A stretch of DNA of 33,991 bases from Salinivirgaceae bacterium (GCA_027858735.1 JAQICC010000180.1:1-33991); one strand, 5' to 3'; shown: positions 16,312 to 25,381, numbered from the stretch's first letter. Notes: generated by a model from the letters alone, not told the origin. Program-made: numbers and translations.

Positions 16312-17181
16312 TTATTTAGCTTTTTTAGCTTTAGCTAATTTTTTCCAATCCTTTTTCGTTAATCCTTCAGGCGCTTTATCGCTAATCATATGATAGCTAA
16401 AGTAATAAAGCTTAGCGTCGGATGCGCCAACAATTGTGTTATAACAACGGGCTTTGCGCTTTGAACCTTCAGGCCCTACTTTATGAACAAAAACTACATC
16501 TTCATTATGACTATCAATCGCTTCTTGAACCTCTTCTTTTGTTTTTAATTCAACTTTACCAGGATACATAGCCTTTATCTCCTTTATAGAGTTAAAGTTA
16601 TTTGCCAAGTCTGATTTAGTAACATAAAGAGTTTTTTCTTTTACATCGGCTGTCATATTTTTATAGTAGTATTTTAAAATATTTTTCGAATTTAATTCCG
16701 GATTTTCTTGTGTTAATTTAATATGACTCTGCAAAAAACGGCATAACATACCAAGTTTATACGCATAAAAATCTTCTTCAATACCTGAATAACAAATAGG
16801 AACTTGAGCAATATCAGGCATCTGATTTACAAATTCATAATCGCCACCTAGCTGCACACATAAATAGTCATACTTTTGCTTGGTTTTATCGCGTTCAAAA
16901 AACATTTTGTTCACAATTAAAAACGATTTATTCGGATCTAGCCTAGCTTCTTCAAATTCTTCTGACGAAAAAGTAACAAACTCAAAAGGTGTCAAATCCC
17001 AATGCTTTTCAACAGTCTCTTTAATTAAATAATTGTACTGTAACATGGGGTTGTTTTCAAGAACCACATAAGTAGTCGTTTTCATAAATTGGTCAAGTTG
17101 TTCTGGTGTTCCCACCGATGTTTGAGCTTGACTAACCCAAAATCCTAATCCCAATATAAAGGCGATAAAAATTCTTTTCAT
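16312..17181 (-). CDS. Secreted protein of unknown function
   Basis: Exported protein of 289 residues with a clear signal peptide (MKRIFIAFILGLGFWVSQAQ). The mature part has no recognised domain. It includes two similarly placed segments reading LVNKMFFERDKTKQKYDYL and LYVTKSDLANNFNSIKEI, a mid-region rich in Tyr, and a very basic tail (KKDWKKLAKAKKAK). The phrases TYVVLENNPMLQYNYLIKE and VELKTKEEVQEAIDSHNED hint at an alpha/beta fold. It is encoded 63 bp downstream of another secreted unknown on the same strand and the two probably share a transcript. Location is likely periplasm or outer membrane; function unknown. Confidence 0.75.
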   Translation of the reverse strand: MKRIFIAFILGLGFWVSQAQTSVGTPEQLDQFMKTTTYVVLENNPMLQYNYLIKETVEKHWDLTPFEFVTFSSEEFEEARLDPNKSFLIVNKMFFERDKTKQKYDYLCVQLGGDYEFVNQMPDIAQVPICYSGIEEDFYAYKLGMLCRFLQSHIKLTQENPELNSKNILKYYYKNMTADVKEKTLYVTKSDLANNFNSIKEIKAMYPGKVELKTKEEVQEAIDSHNEDVVFVHKVGPEGSKRKARCYNTIVGASDAKLYYFSYHMISDKAPEGLTKKDWKKLAKAKKAK

Positions 17182-17244
17182 ATTTAATATTTTTAGTTTT
17201 TTAGAAAAAGTCTAACAAATTTAAACTATTCCAAGTTATTAAAC

Positions 17245-17904
17245 TTAATTAATGGGAATATATAAAGGATGTTTTTCATTAAATTTTCTCAAATAGAGAA
17301 ATTTCATCTGCTTTTTCTTTTTCTTTCTCAGCGCATTATACGCATCATATAATTCAGTATCAACCATTAAAAGTAAAAGAACATTGGCAACTGTATATTC
17401 AAATATATCACCCGTTCTAAAATTCATAACAAATTGGTAAATCTCAGTTCGCGATGTGGTTGTTGGTACATTGTAGTAGCCGTATCCATAATTGGGATTG
17501 TTATATCTATCTTCATAAACCGTAACCGTTGCAATAAAATGACATGCACTCCCCATAACAGGAATTCTATTAAAATCATCGCCCCAATTGATGTAAACTG
17601 AACCACGCCTACAAAATCCCCAAAGCCTATTCACATCTATAATCTTTTTCATACCAAATTGGTCATAATAAGTAACCTTTTCCTCTGATAAAAGCATATC
17701 GAAAAAATCAAAACCTGCTTTGTTATATTTTGAAACTATTCTTTTAATAGGAATAGGACTATTATTTAATAGCTGTTGATGCGAAAGGTAAATACCATCA
17801 TTAAACCTGAAACCAGGTGAATATTTAACAAGCTTAACACTGTCTACTTGTGAGAGTGCAAGTTTTGCTAGTAAAATAAATGTTATTATAAAAAGATGTC
17901 TCAA
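17245..17904 (-). CDS. Secreted protein of unknown function, TTG start
   Basis: Exported protein of 219 residues with a signal peptide MRHLFIITFILLAKLALSQ. An in-frame TGA lies three codons upstream and there is no earlier ATG, so translation must begin at the TTG at 17904 if the signal peptide is to be complete. The mature protein contains YNNPNYGYGYYN, a Tyr/Asn-rich stretch, and a Lys-rich segment RKKKKKQMKF near the end. The hydrophobic stretch VANVLLLLMV is too short and embedded to be a convincing membrane span. The next gene (17181-16312) is also secreted and follows after 63 bp, suggesting one operon. No family recognised. Confidence 0.7.
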   Translation of the reverse strand: MRHLFIITFILLAKLALSQVDSVKLVKYSPGFRFNDGIYLSHQQLLNNSPIPIKRIVSKYNKAGFDFFDMLLSEEKVTYYDQFGMKKIIDVNRLWGFCRRGSVYINWGDDFNRIPVMGSACHFIATVTVYEDRYNNPNYGYGYYNVPTTTSRTEIYQFVMNFRTGDIFEYTVANVLLLLMVDTELYDAYNALRKKKKKQMKFLYLRKFNEKHPLYIPIN

Positions 17905-18011
17905 ATTAAATCAAGGTTTAAAGGTATTTAAAGTTAAAAATAACTTTTTCTACAACAAACAAAAATGTAAAAATACATTTAATAAAAGGCGCTCTGTTTT
18001 AAACAATATTC

Positions 18012-18019
18012 TATTTTTG
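18012..18019 (+). promoter_or_regulatory. -7 element of the mechanosensitive channel gene
   Basis: TATTTTTG, an exact TAnnTTTG match, 21 nt before the ATG at 18041. No clear -33 TTTG is seen. Confidence 0.5.
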
Positions 18020-18040
18020 CATAAACTAATTGTTAAAATC

Positions 18041-19294
18041 ATGGATAAATATATTGAAGCACTTCAAAATTGGCTTGTAAATATGGGCTTATCGACGGGT
18101 ACCGCCGATAATATTAATACTATAACCATTGTAATTGTGATTTTGCTATTGTCATTTATAGCCGATATAATTGCTAAACATATTATCATTCGGGTTATTT
18201 CAGGTTTAGTAAAGCATAGTAAAAACAAATGGGACGATATAATTCATAAGCGTAAAGTTTTTAATCGTTTGGCTCACTTTGCCCCTGCTTTGGTTATTCA
18301 TTGGAGTGTTGATTTTGCCCTAAAGGAAAATCCTGAGTTAGCAAAATTTATTCAAAATACCATTTACATTTATATGACTGTAATTGGTACTATTGTGATA
18401 AATCTGTTCTTTAAAGCACTTAACGAAATATACTTATATTCTCCAATTTCAAAAAACCGCCCAATTAAAGGATACGTTCAATTAGTGAATATTTTTGTTT
18501 TTTTCATTGCTGTTATATTAATTATCTCATTTTTGACAGGAAGTTCGCCCGGTAAACTTCTTGCAGGTTTAGGTGCTCTGGCAGCTGTGCTTATGTTAGT
18601 TTTTAAAGATACTATACTTGGATTGGTCGCTAGTGTTCAGTTATCAGCAAACAATATGGTAAAAATAGGAGATTGGATTTCTATGCCTAGTCAGAAAGCT
18701 GATGGAACAGTACTTGAAATTACTTTAAACACCGTGAAAGTTCAGAACTGGGATAAGACCATTTCAACCATACCTACTTATGCTTTGGTAAATGAAACAT
18801 TTTCTAATTGGCGTGGTATGGAAGAATCGGGTGGCCGACGAATTAAGCGATCTATAAATATTGATATGACGAGTGTAAAATTCTGTTCTGCGGAAATGAT
18901 AAATAAATTTAGAAAAATAAGATTCCTTGAAAACTATATTAATAAAAAAACGCAGGAACTTGAAAATTTTAACACTGAAAATAACATTGATAACTCAGTA
19001 TTGGTAAATGGCAGAAGAATGACGAATATCGGTACTTTCAGAAAATACGTTGAAGAGTATCTGCATAACCAGCCAAAAATTCATCAAGAAATGACCTTTC
19101 TTGTACGACAATTACAACCAACGGAAAAGGGAGTTCCTATTGAAATTTATGTTTTTAGTACTGATCAGGCATGGGCAAATTACGAAGCCATTCAAGCTGA
19201 CATATTCGATCATATTATGGCCATTATCCCGGAATTTGATCTTAAGGTATTTCAATATCCGACCACTTATAGCTTTGAAAAGCTTGTTCGTTAA
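18041..19294 (+). CDS. MscS-family mechanosensitive channel, YbdG/MscM type
   Basis: Inner-membrane channel of 417 residues, very close in length and motifs to E. coli YbdG (miniconductance channel, 415 residues). About five membrane segments lie in the first 200 residues. The pore helix region GKLLAGLGALAAVLMLVFKD (about 171-190) leads into the conserved TILGLVASVQLSANNM. The cytosolic beta domain has KIGDWISMP, TVKVQNWDKTISTIPTY and NWRGMEESGGRRIKRSI, followed by the RRMTNIGTFRKYVEEYL stretch shared with YbdG. It opens under membrane tension to release solutes during osmotic downshock. The ATG at 18041 is preferred over an in-frame TTG at 18017 because the latter lies inside the -7 element. 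It appears to be transcribed alone. Confidence 0.93.
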   Translation: MDKYIEALQNWLVNMGLSTGTADNINTITIVIVILLLSFIADIIAKHIIIRVISGLVKHSKNKWDDIIHKRKVFNRLAHFAPALVIHWSVDFALKENPELAKFIQNTIYIYMTVIGTIVINLFFKALNEIYLYSPISKNRPIKGYVQLVNIFVFFIAVILIISFLTGSSPGKLLAGLGALAAVLMLVFKDTILGLVASVQLSANNMVKIGDWISMPSQKADGTVLEITLNTVKVQNWDKTISTIPTYALVNETFSNWRGMEESGGRRIKRSINIDMTSVKFCSAEMINKFRKIRFLENYINKKTQELENFNTENNIDNSVLVNGRRMTNIGTFRKYVEEYLHNQPKIHQEMTFLVRQLQPTEKGVPIEIYVFSTDQAWANYEAIQADIFDHIMAIIPEFDLKVFQYPTTYSFEKLVR

Positions 19295-19354
19295 CATTAA
19301 CAATACATTAACATAACTATTCACACTTAAGAAGGCTTAAACACCATAATTTTT

Positions 19355-19362
19355 TATATTTG
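19355..19362 (+). promoter_or_regulatory. -7 element of the DUF1573 gene
   Basis: TATATTTG, an exact TAnnTTTG match, 29 nt before the ATG at 19392. No -33 element is convincing. Confidence 0.45.
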
Positions 19363-19391
19363 TGATCAATTGAAAAGCTAATTTTAAACAT

Positions 19392-20498
19392 ATGAAAAAA
19401 TATTTTATTACATTGATGATGGTTGCTGTTGGTATGCTTACCACAACAGCACAGCAAATTGGCCCAAGCATTTCATGGGATGAACCTACCTATAACTTTG
19501 GCGATATTAAGGAAGATGGTGGAAAAGTTACGCACAAATTTTCTTTTACTAATACAGGTAGCGAACCCTTAGTAATTACGAATGTACGTCCATCATGTGG
19601 TTGTACTTCATCGGACTATACAAAAGAGCCCGTAGCAGCCGGTGCAAAAGGTTACGTATCAGCTTCTTTCAATCCATTACGAAGAATCGGAAAAAATTCA
19701 AAATCTATTACAGTAACTACAAATGGTACCCCTCCAACGAGTACACTTCGCTTTACTGCCAATGTGCTTGCTAAGCCAAAAACTGTAGAAGACGATTACC
19801 CAAGAACCCTCGGTGATTTGAGATTAAAAACCAATCATTTGGCTTTAATGAAAGTTACTACCAACGAGGTAAAAGAGGGAGAAATTGAGGTTATTAATCT
19901 TAAAGAAAATAATTTATCTCTTGAATTTAGAAACGTTCCTGCACATATAAGCATTAAAGCTGTTCCTGAAACATTAAAACCTCAAGAAAAAGGTAAGATT
20001 TTAGTAAAATACGATGCTTCAAAGAAGAAGGACTATGGTTTTTTGATGGATCGGATATCTGTTGCGATTAATGGAAATACAAATAAAAACGCAAATAGAA
20101 TTTCAGTAAGTGCTACAATCGAAGAAGATTTCTCGAAACTAACACCAGAGCAAAGAGCAAATGCACCCAAAATTGTGTTTGACAGTAAAATATTCGATTT
20201 TGAAACCATTAAACAAGGAGAAAGTGTTGACCATGTTTTTGCACTTAAAAACGAAGGTAAATCTGACTTAATTATAAGAAAGACAAAAGCCTCATGTGGT
20301 TGCACCGTTGTTAGTCCATCAAAAGAGGTAATCAAACCTGGAGAATCTGCCGAACTAAAAGTACGTTTTAATTCGGCGGGAAAAAGAAACAAACAAAACA
20401 AAAGCATAACTGTAATTACCAACGACCCAGCAGAATCGCAAGTTGTTTTAAGAGTTAAAGGAATGGTTAATGATCCAGATATGGAAAATAAAAAATAG
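19392..20498 (+). CDS. Secreted protein with two DUF1573 Ig-like domains
   Basis: Exported protein of 368 residues; signal peptide about 1-20 (MKKYFITLMM start, TTAQQ cleavage region). It has two DUF1573 (ASH/MSP-like immunoglobulin-fold) repeats: one at about 30-125 with FGDIKEDGGKVTHKFSFTN and SCGCT at 68-72, and one at about 262-362 with FDFETIKQGESVDHVFALKN and SCGCT at 301-305. The segment between them (about 140-245) looks like a degenerate third beta-sandwich without the cysteine motif. The paired cysteines in each SCGCT could form disulfides or bind metal. DUF1573 proteins are common in Bacteroidota envelopes but lack an assigned activity. Single-gene unit closed by the terminator at 20519-20560. 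Confidence 0.88.
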   Translation: MKKYFITLMMVAVGMLTTTAQQIGPSISWDEPTYNFGDIKEDGGKVTHKFSFTNTGSEPLVITNVRPSCGCTSSDYTKEPVAAGAKGYVSASFNPLRRIGKNSKSITVTTNGTPPTSTLRFTANVLAKPKTVEDDYPRTLGDLRLKTNHLALMKVTTNEVKEGEIEVINLKENNLSLEFRNVPAHISIKAVPETLKPQEKGKILVKYDASKKKDYGFLMDRISVAINGNTNKNANRISVSATIEEDFSKLTPEQRANAPKIVFDSKIFDFETIKQGESVDHVFALKNEGKSDLIIRKTKASCGCTVVSPSKEVIKPGESAELKVRFNSAGKRNKQNKSITVITNDPAESQVVLRVKGMVNDPDMENKK

Positions 20499-20518
20499 AC
20501 TAATAAACACACAGAATT

Positions 20519-20560
20519 AAATAAATGCCACCTCATTATTTGAGTTGGCATTTATTTATT
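20519..20560 (+). terminator. Terminator after the DUF1573 gene
   Basis: Stem AAATAAATGCCA / TGGCATTTATTT, extended by CTCA/TGAG, starting 20 bp after the stop codon. Confidence 0.8.
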
Positions 20561-20616
20561 AACATTTAATTTGAATAAAAACTTTTATTAATAAATATTG
20601 TTTGTGCTTTAGTTTA

Positions 20617-20624
20617 TATTTTTG
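20617..20624 (+). promoter_or_regulatory. -7 element of meaB
   Basis: TATTTTTG, an exact TAnnTTTG match, 17 nt before the ATG at 20642. No -33 TTTG is at the usual distance. Confidence 0.45.
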
Positions 20625-20641
20625 TAAAATAACTATTTCAT

Positions 20642-21730
20642 ATGAACAGCAATAAACCCAAAGATAGCGCACTTAAAGTTAACAAAGGCATTGAGCAACC
20701 ACCTTCAGTAGATGCGAATGCTGCGAGCCGTTTTTTGAATATTCAGCGAAAAACACTAACGGTTAATGAATATGCAAATGGAATACTTAAAGGTAATCGA
20801 ACAATTTTGAGCAAAGCAATCACCTTAGTTGAAAGCTCTTTGCCTGACCATCAAAAGATTGCTCAGCAAATTATCGAAAAGTTACTGCCTCATTCAGGCA
20901 AATCAATACGAGTTGGAATTTCGGGAGTACCAGGAGCTGGCAAAAGTACCTTTATTGAAGCCTTAGGGAAACATTTAACCGCTACCAATTATAAATTAGC
21001 AGTATTGGCTATCGATCCAAGTTCAGAGCGTTCTAAAGGCAGCATTCTGGGCGACAAAACGCGTATGGAGGAGCTTAGCAATGACCCTAATGCATTTATT
21101 AGACCAAGCCCCTCGGCTGGTTCTTTGGGTGGTGTAGCCCGAAAAACACGCGAAACCGTAATTCTGTGCGAAGCTGCCGGATTTGATACTATTTTTATTG
21201 AAACAGTTGGAGTAGGACAATCAGAAACAGCTGTTCACTCCATGGTAGATTTCTTTTTACTCGTTCAAATTGCAGGAGCAGGTGATGAATTGCAGGGCAT
21301 AAAACGCGGAATTATGGAAATGGCTGATGGCATTGCTATAAACAAAGCTGATGGAAGTAACATTGAAAAAGCCAAGTTAGCTGCCGCTGAATTTAGAAAT
21401 GCGTTACATTTATTCCCATTATCGGCCTCGGGTTGGTCTCCTTTAGTGTTAACCTGTTCATCGCTTTACAACAATGGAATTACGCAAGTTTGGGATATGA
21501 TTGAAAACTATAGCCAGTTTACAAAAAAGAATGGCTACTTTAATGCTAGGCGCCAAAACCAGTCGCAATACTGGATGTACGAAACTATAAACAACAAATT
21601 ACACGATAGTTTTTACTACGATAAAACGATTGAAGAAATGCTTAAAACTCTTGAAAAAGATGTGGAGAATGATAAAATTTCGTCGTTTGAAGCAGCAAGA
21701 CAATTGCTGGAAAAATATTTTTCTAGGTAA
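20642..21730 (+). CDS. meaB: Methylmalonyl-CoA mutase-associated GTPase MeaB
   Basis: G3E-family GTPase of 362 residues. It is a chaperone that gates cobalamin loading and protects the B12-dependent methylmalonyl-CoA mutase in propionate/succinate metabolism. Motifs: P-loop GVPGAGKST at 95-103, LAIDPSS at 122-128 with the following RSKGSILGDKTRM typical of the MeaB/ArgK subfamily, RPSPSAGSLGGVARKTRE at 154-171, ETVGVGQSE at 187-195, and the guanine-specificity NKAD at 234-237. The older name ArgK (arginine kinase activity) is not supported for this family. No mutase subunit gene is in the window, so its partner must be encoded elsewhere. It ends two bases before the convergent cyclase gene, leaving no room for a terminator. 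Confidence 0.95.
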   Translation: MNSNKPKDSALKVNKGIEQPPSVDANAASRFLNIQRKTLTVNEYANGILKGNRTILSKAITLVESSLPDHQKIAQQIIEKLLPHSGKSIRVGISGVPGAGKSTFIEALGKHLTATNYKLAVLAIDPSSERSKGSILGDKTRMEELSNDPNAFIRPSPSAGSLGGVARKTRETVILCEAAGFDTIFIETVGVGQSETAVHSMVDFFLLVQIAGAGDELQGIKRGIMEMADGIAINKADGSNIEKAKLAAAEFRNALHLFPLSASGWSPLVLTCSSLYNNGITQVWDMIENYSQFTKKNGYFNARRQNQSQYWMYETINNKLHDSFYYDKTIEEMLKTLEKDVENDKISSFEAARQLLEKYFSR

Positions 21731-21732
21731 GA

Positions 21733-23448
21733 TTATAGCTGGGCCATCATCTCTCTAAAGTAATTATTTGGGGTTATTCCATCGCCATTTTCTGAAAACT
21801 CCGACTTAATTTTATGCACAAAATACATATCAATATGGCCTTTATGTTTAGCCAATATTTTACCTCGATGTTCACATTCAAAATAATCTTTAATTATTTC
21901 GTAAGTAGTTGATGACACATTAACCATTGAGGCCACACAAGCTGTTTCTATACGCTTTGCAATATTTACTGTATCGCCCCAAATATCGTAGGTCATTTTT
22001 TGCTTTCCTACTACCCCAGCAATCACGGGTCCCGAATGTATTCCGATTCTTAACTGAAGCGCTCTTCTACCTGATTCTTCGCGCTCCTTGCCAAAATCGC
22101 GAATAATACGTTGCAACTCCAATCCTACTAGCACCGTATCAAAAGGGTGACTTTTATTCCTCATGGGTATTCCTCCAACGCACAAAAAGGCATCTCCCAT
22201 AGTTTTTATCTTCTCAACAAAAAGTCTATTTACAGCATCATCAAAACGCGAAAAATACGACTGTAAATCATGAACTAACTCTTCGGGAGTTAGGTTTTCA
22301 GCAAGTTTGGTAAAATCTTGAATATCGGCAAACAAAACTGAAACACTTCTATAAAAACGCGGAGTTGCTTTTCCTTTTGTTTTTAATTCTTCGGCAGTTT
22401 CTTCAGGTAAAATATTCAATAATAACTGGTCGGCCTTCTCTTTTTCCTCCTGAATTTTATATTCTGCTTCTTTTATTCTTGTAATGTCTGATTCAACAAC
22501 AATATAATTTTTAATCACTTTTTTATCACCAAAAATTGGGGCAATATTGGTTTGTTTCCACTTTTCAATACCAAACCTATCATTTAACTTACAAAGATAA
22601 CTCTGAGGTTTTTGCTGCTTTTGAATTAAGTCAATAATATCTCCCTGATTATCAGCAATACAAAAATCCTTAATGTTTAATCCAACCTTTTCAATAAACT
22701 CCTCTTTTGAATACCCATACAAATTATGAAAGCCATTGTTAACCCAGTCAATATTACCTTCATCATTAAAAATGATAACGGAATTATTAGTTTTACTGGC
22801 AACCAATGATAATTTTCTAAGTTTATCATTTATCAGCTTCAGTTCCGACACATCAGTTTCAAGCATAATATACTGCTTAATTTTTCCTAGCTCGTCATAA
22901 ATGGGTGTAAGGTTAGTTTTTACCCATTTTGATTCTCCTGATTTAGAAGTTACGCTTGAAGTATGATGGAATGATTGTTTAAGTTCTATAGCCCGCTCAA
23001 GCATAGGAATTATATTCATCTTTTTACTTGCCGAGTAAATATCTGGTCCTATAATTTCTATTAATTCAGCTAATGAATAGCCAAACAAATCAACAAATCC
23101 TTGATTCACATAGGTAAATCTTCCTTTATGATCAGCAATAGCAACGGCAGTATCGGTTTTACTTGCCACTAACGATAAACGTTCCAATTCAACATTTAAC
23201 TCTTGAAGATGCTCTGTTTGTGCAAGAATTTCTTCTCTATGTAAATCAACTCTCTGACGTTCTTCAAGAATTTCATTTCGCAAATTATTTGTTCTGTTTT
23301 TATACAAAAACAATACTTTTCTATATTTTGAAATGTAATATCGAACCTTGCGTAATACAATGAGTAATACGATTAATAATAGTATTATGCTTATAAAAAC
23401 ATAAATTTCCACATTTAAAGCTAAAAATGTAAATAAATAAATAATCAT
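21733..23448 (-). CDS. Membrane-anchored PAS-PAS adenylate cyclase (class III)
   Basis: Signalling enzyme of 571 residues. Residues 8-33 form one membrane helix, followed by a coiled coil (about 50-92, rich in Glu/Arg). Two PAS domains each begin LSLVASKT (at 91 and 213; FTYVNQGFVDLFGYS and IDWVNNGFHNLYGYS). A second helical linker ends in the LLLNILPEETAEELK element common before class III cyclase domains. The catalytic domain has metal-binding D375 (LFADIQDFT) and D419 (TMGDAF), adenine-selecting K415 and D488 (MTYDIWGD), and transition-state N495 and R499. All residues expected for cAMP synthesis are present, so it is called an adenylate rather than guanylate cyclase. The PAS input is unknown. 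It faces meaB tail to tail with a two-base gap. Confidence 0.92.
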   Translation of the reverse strand: MIIYLFTFLALNVEIYVFISIILLLIVLLIVLRKVRYYISKYRKVLFLYKNRTNNLRNEILEERQRVDLHREEILAQTEHLQELNVELERLSLVASKTDTAVAIADHKGRFTYVNQGFVDLFGYSLAELIEIIGPDIYSASKKMNIIPMLERAIELKQSFHHTSSVTSKSGESKWVKTNLTPIYDELGKIKQYIMLETDVSELKLINDKLRKLSLVASKTNNSVIIFNDEGNIDWVNNGFHNLYGYSKEEFIEKVGLNIKDFCIADNQGDIIDLIQKQQKPQSYLCKLNDRFGIEKWKQTNIAPIFGDKKVIKNYIVVESDITRIKEAEYKIQEEKEKADQLLLNILPEETAEELKTKGKATPRFYRSVSVLFADIQDFTKLAENLTPEELVHDLQSYFSRFDDAVNRLFVEKIKTMGDAFLCVGGIPMRNKSHPFDTVLVGLELQRIIRDFGKEREESGRRALQLRIGIHSGPVIAGVVGKQKMTYDIWGDTVNIAKRIETACVASMVNVSSTTYEIIKDYFECEHRGKILAKHKGHIDMYFVHKIKSEFSENGDGITPNNYFREMMAQL

Positions 23449-23638
23449 TTAAACGGGTTATTTATTTTAAGTAAACGAAATAAAAGCTAAATGGCTACAA
23501 TATTTTTATGAATTTAATGAATTTCCTGATGAAATCACATATTAGTTGACGTAAGATGTTTTTACCAGGTTCAAATGTACTAAGATTAGTCTATAAATTA
23601 TGTAAATAATCAGCGAAATTGCCCGTATAAATTTGATT

Positions 23639-25201
23639 TTATACCTTATGAATTACTTTTCTTACCACATCAATTACCGTTCCATCAACCCACTTAATTG
23701 CCGCAACTACTTCTTCTGAAATTCTCATTTTTTCCATAGGCCCACAAATAGTTTCAGCTTCAACTTTTAATTCCTTAATCGTCTTTATCGGCAATTTTGA
23801 ATCCTTCAATATGTCAATTAAATCTTTCCGTAATGGATTAATTGCAATACCCCTCTCAGTTACTATCACATCAATTAACTCACCAGGACCACAAATAGTT
23901 GTAACTTCATCTTTTACCACTGGAATCCTATCTCGGAATAAAGGCACCGGTAAAATAACAGTTTTAGAAAATAAACAATTCTGCCAGCCGCCAATACCAT
24001 GCAATAGGTATCCATCGGAATGGGTTACAACATTTGCATTGAAATTTACATCAACTTCAGTTGCTCCCAATATCGCTATATCAACCATGCCTGCAAAATT
24101 ACCTTTACCATGATAATTATAACTGGTAAATGGACTTGTCCAAGTATGGTTTGAATTCACTCTCATTGAGCGCACTCCCTCCAAATCAAATGTTTGACCA
24201 TCCAAAATATATTGAATCAATCCTTCCTCCAATGCATCAACCAAATACTTGTTACTACCACCTCTAGCAAAACGGGCTTTAATACCTTTTCTTCTCATTA
24301 TATCAGCAAAAAAATTACCAATGGATAAAGCAGTACCTCCTGCCCCCGCCTGAAAAGAAAAACCATCCTTTATTAGCCCTGCTTCCTCACAAAATTTGGC
24401 TGTCATCTCTGCAATTAATAATCTATCAGGGCTTTTGGTTATTTGCGTGGTACCTGAAACAATTTTTTCAGGTATTCCTATTTTATCAACCTTTACTGTA
24501 AAATCAACATTATTCCCTTGTATTTGCCATGGTACACACGGAAATGGTACCATATTATCGGTTACCACTATAACTTTATCCGCATACTCTGAGTCTGCCA
24601 AGGCAAAACCCAGCAATCCACTTGCCGAAGGACCATACAAACCATTAGCATTTCCAAAAGAATCGGCACAACCAGCACCAATTACTGCAATATCAATAAT
24701 CACCTCACCATCTTGTACCGCTTGATAGCGACCACCGTGAGATCGCAATATTGCTGTTTTTTTCATTTTTCCTTCGGAGCAAAATTTACCTAAAACTCCA
24801 TTCATACTACCTTCAATATGGCTTATGGTGCCATCTTCAAGGTATTGAATTAAATGCTCGTGACATGGAAATGATGCCGATGGAAACCAACGTAAATTTT
24901 TTATTCCCATTTTTTTTGCAATATCAAATATCTCATTGGCCAATAAATCACCATTCCTAAAATGATGATGAGTTGAAATTGTCATTCCATCTTTTAATCC
25001 GCACTTTTTCAAGGCTTCACTTAAGGATTCAACCAATTTATTCCCATCAGAATTAAAATCAACACAAGAACTTATATAAGGGGCATGCTTTTTTCCATGT
25101 GGTTTATACTTACCAATACCCTTAAAAGGTATAGCTTTCACCCCATTTATAGTGGTTGGAACCATTCGACCCACTGCATTTATTTTTTGTTCAATAGTCA
25201 T
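23639..25201 (-). CDS. citF: Citrate lyase alpha subunit (citrate CoA-transferase)
   Basis: Cytosolic protein of 520 residues, full length for CitF. In citrate lyase the alpha subunit transfers the acyl-carrier-protein thioester from acetate to citrate before the beta subunit cleaves citryl-ACP to oxaloacetate. Sequence support: the GMTISTHHHFRNGD segment near 92-105, LRSHGGRYQAVQDGEV, GCADSFGNANGLYGPSA, FQAGAGGTALSIG, ARGGSNKYLVDALEEG and the C-terminal TICGPGELIDVIVTERGIAINPLR, all typical of the CitF CoA-transferase family. The ATG at 25201 follows a TATATTTG element at 25246-25253 on the minus strand. No citE, citD, citC, citX or citG lies in the window, which is unusual for a gene normally in a citCDEFXG cluster. 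It may pair with distant partners or act as a stand-alone CoA-transferase. Confidence 0.92.
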   Translation of the reverse strand: MTIEQKINAVGRMVPTTINGVKAIPFKGIGKYKPHGKKHAPYISSCVDFNSDGNKLVESLSEALKKCGLKDGMTISTHHHFRNGDLLANEIFDIAKKMGIKNLRWFPSASFPCHEHLIQYLEDGTISHIEGSMNGVLGKFCSEGKMKKTAILRSHGGRYQAVQDGEVIIDIAVIGAGCADSFGNANGLYGPSASGLLGFALADSEYADKVIVVTDNMVPFPCVPWQIQGNNVDFTVKVDKIGIPEKIVSGTTQITKSPDRLLIAEMTAKFCEEAGLIKDGFSFQAGAGGTALSIGNFFADIMRRKGIKARFARGGSNKYLVDALEEGLIQYILDGQTFDLEGVRSMRVNSNHTWTSPFTSYNYHGKGNFAGMVDIAILGATEVDVNFNANVVTHSDGYLLHGIGGWQNCLFSKTVILPVPLFRDRIPVVKDEVTTICGPGELIDVIVTERGIAINPLRKDLIDILKDSKLPIKTIKELKVEAETICGPMEKMRISEEVVAAIKWVDGTVIDVVRKVIHKV

Positions 25202-25245
25202 AATAATTAGTTATTATAAATAGAATAGCACAAAATCAACTTAAA

Positions 25246-25253
25246 CAAATATA
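25246..25253 (-). promoter_or_regulatory. -7 element of citF
   Basis: Reads TATATTTG on the minus strand, 44 nt upstream of the citF ATG. No -33 TTTG is visible. Confidence 0.4.
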
Positions 25254-25381
25254 AAAAACTAATAACTTTAATCATTTTACATTTTTAATGTTTAGTAGTC
25301 ATATTGTTTAACACATCAATGTTTTTTCTTAATTTAGTATTAAATTTACGAAGCTATTTTTTTTAATTAACTTGTAGTTAT

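Noticed and set aside
20033-20551. 172-codon open frame on the minus strand
   Set aside because: It lies antisense to the well-supported DUF1573 gene, starts in its terminator region and has no recognisable protein features.
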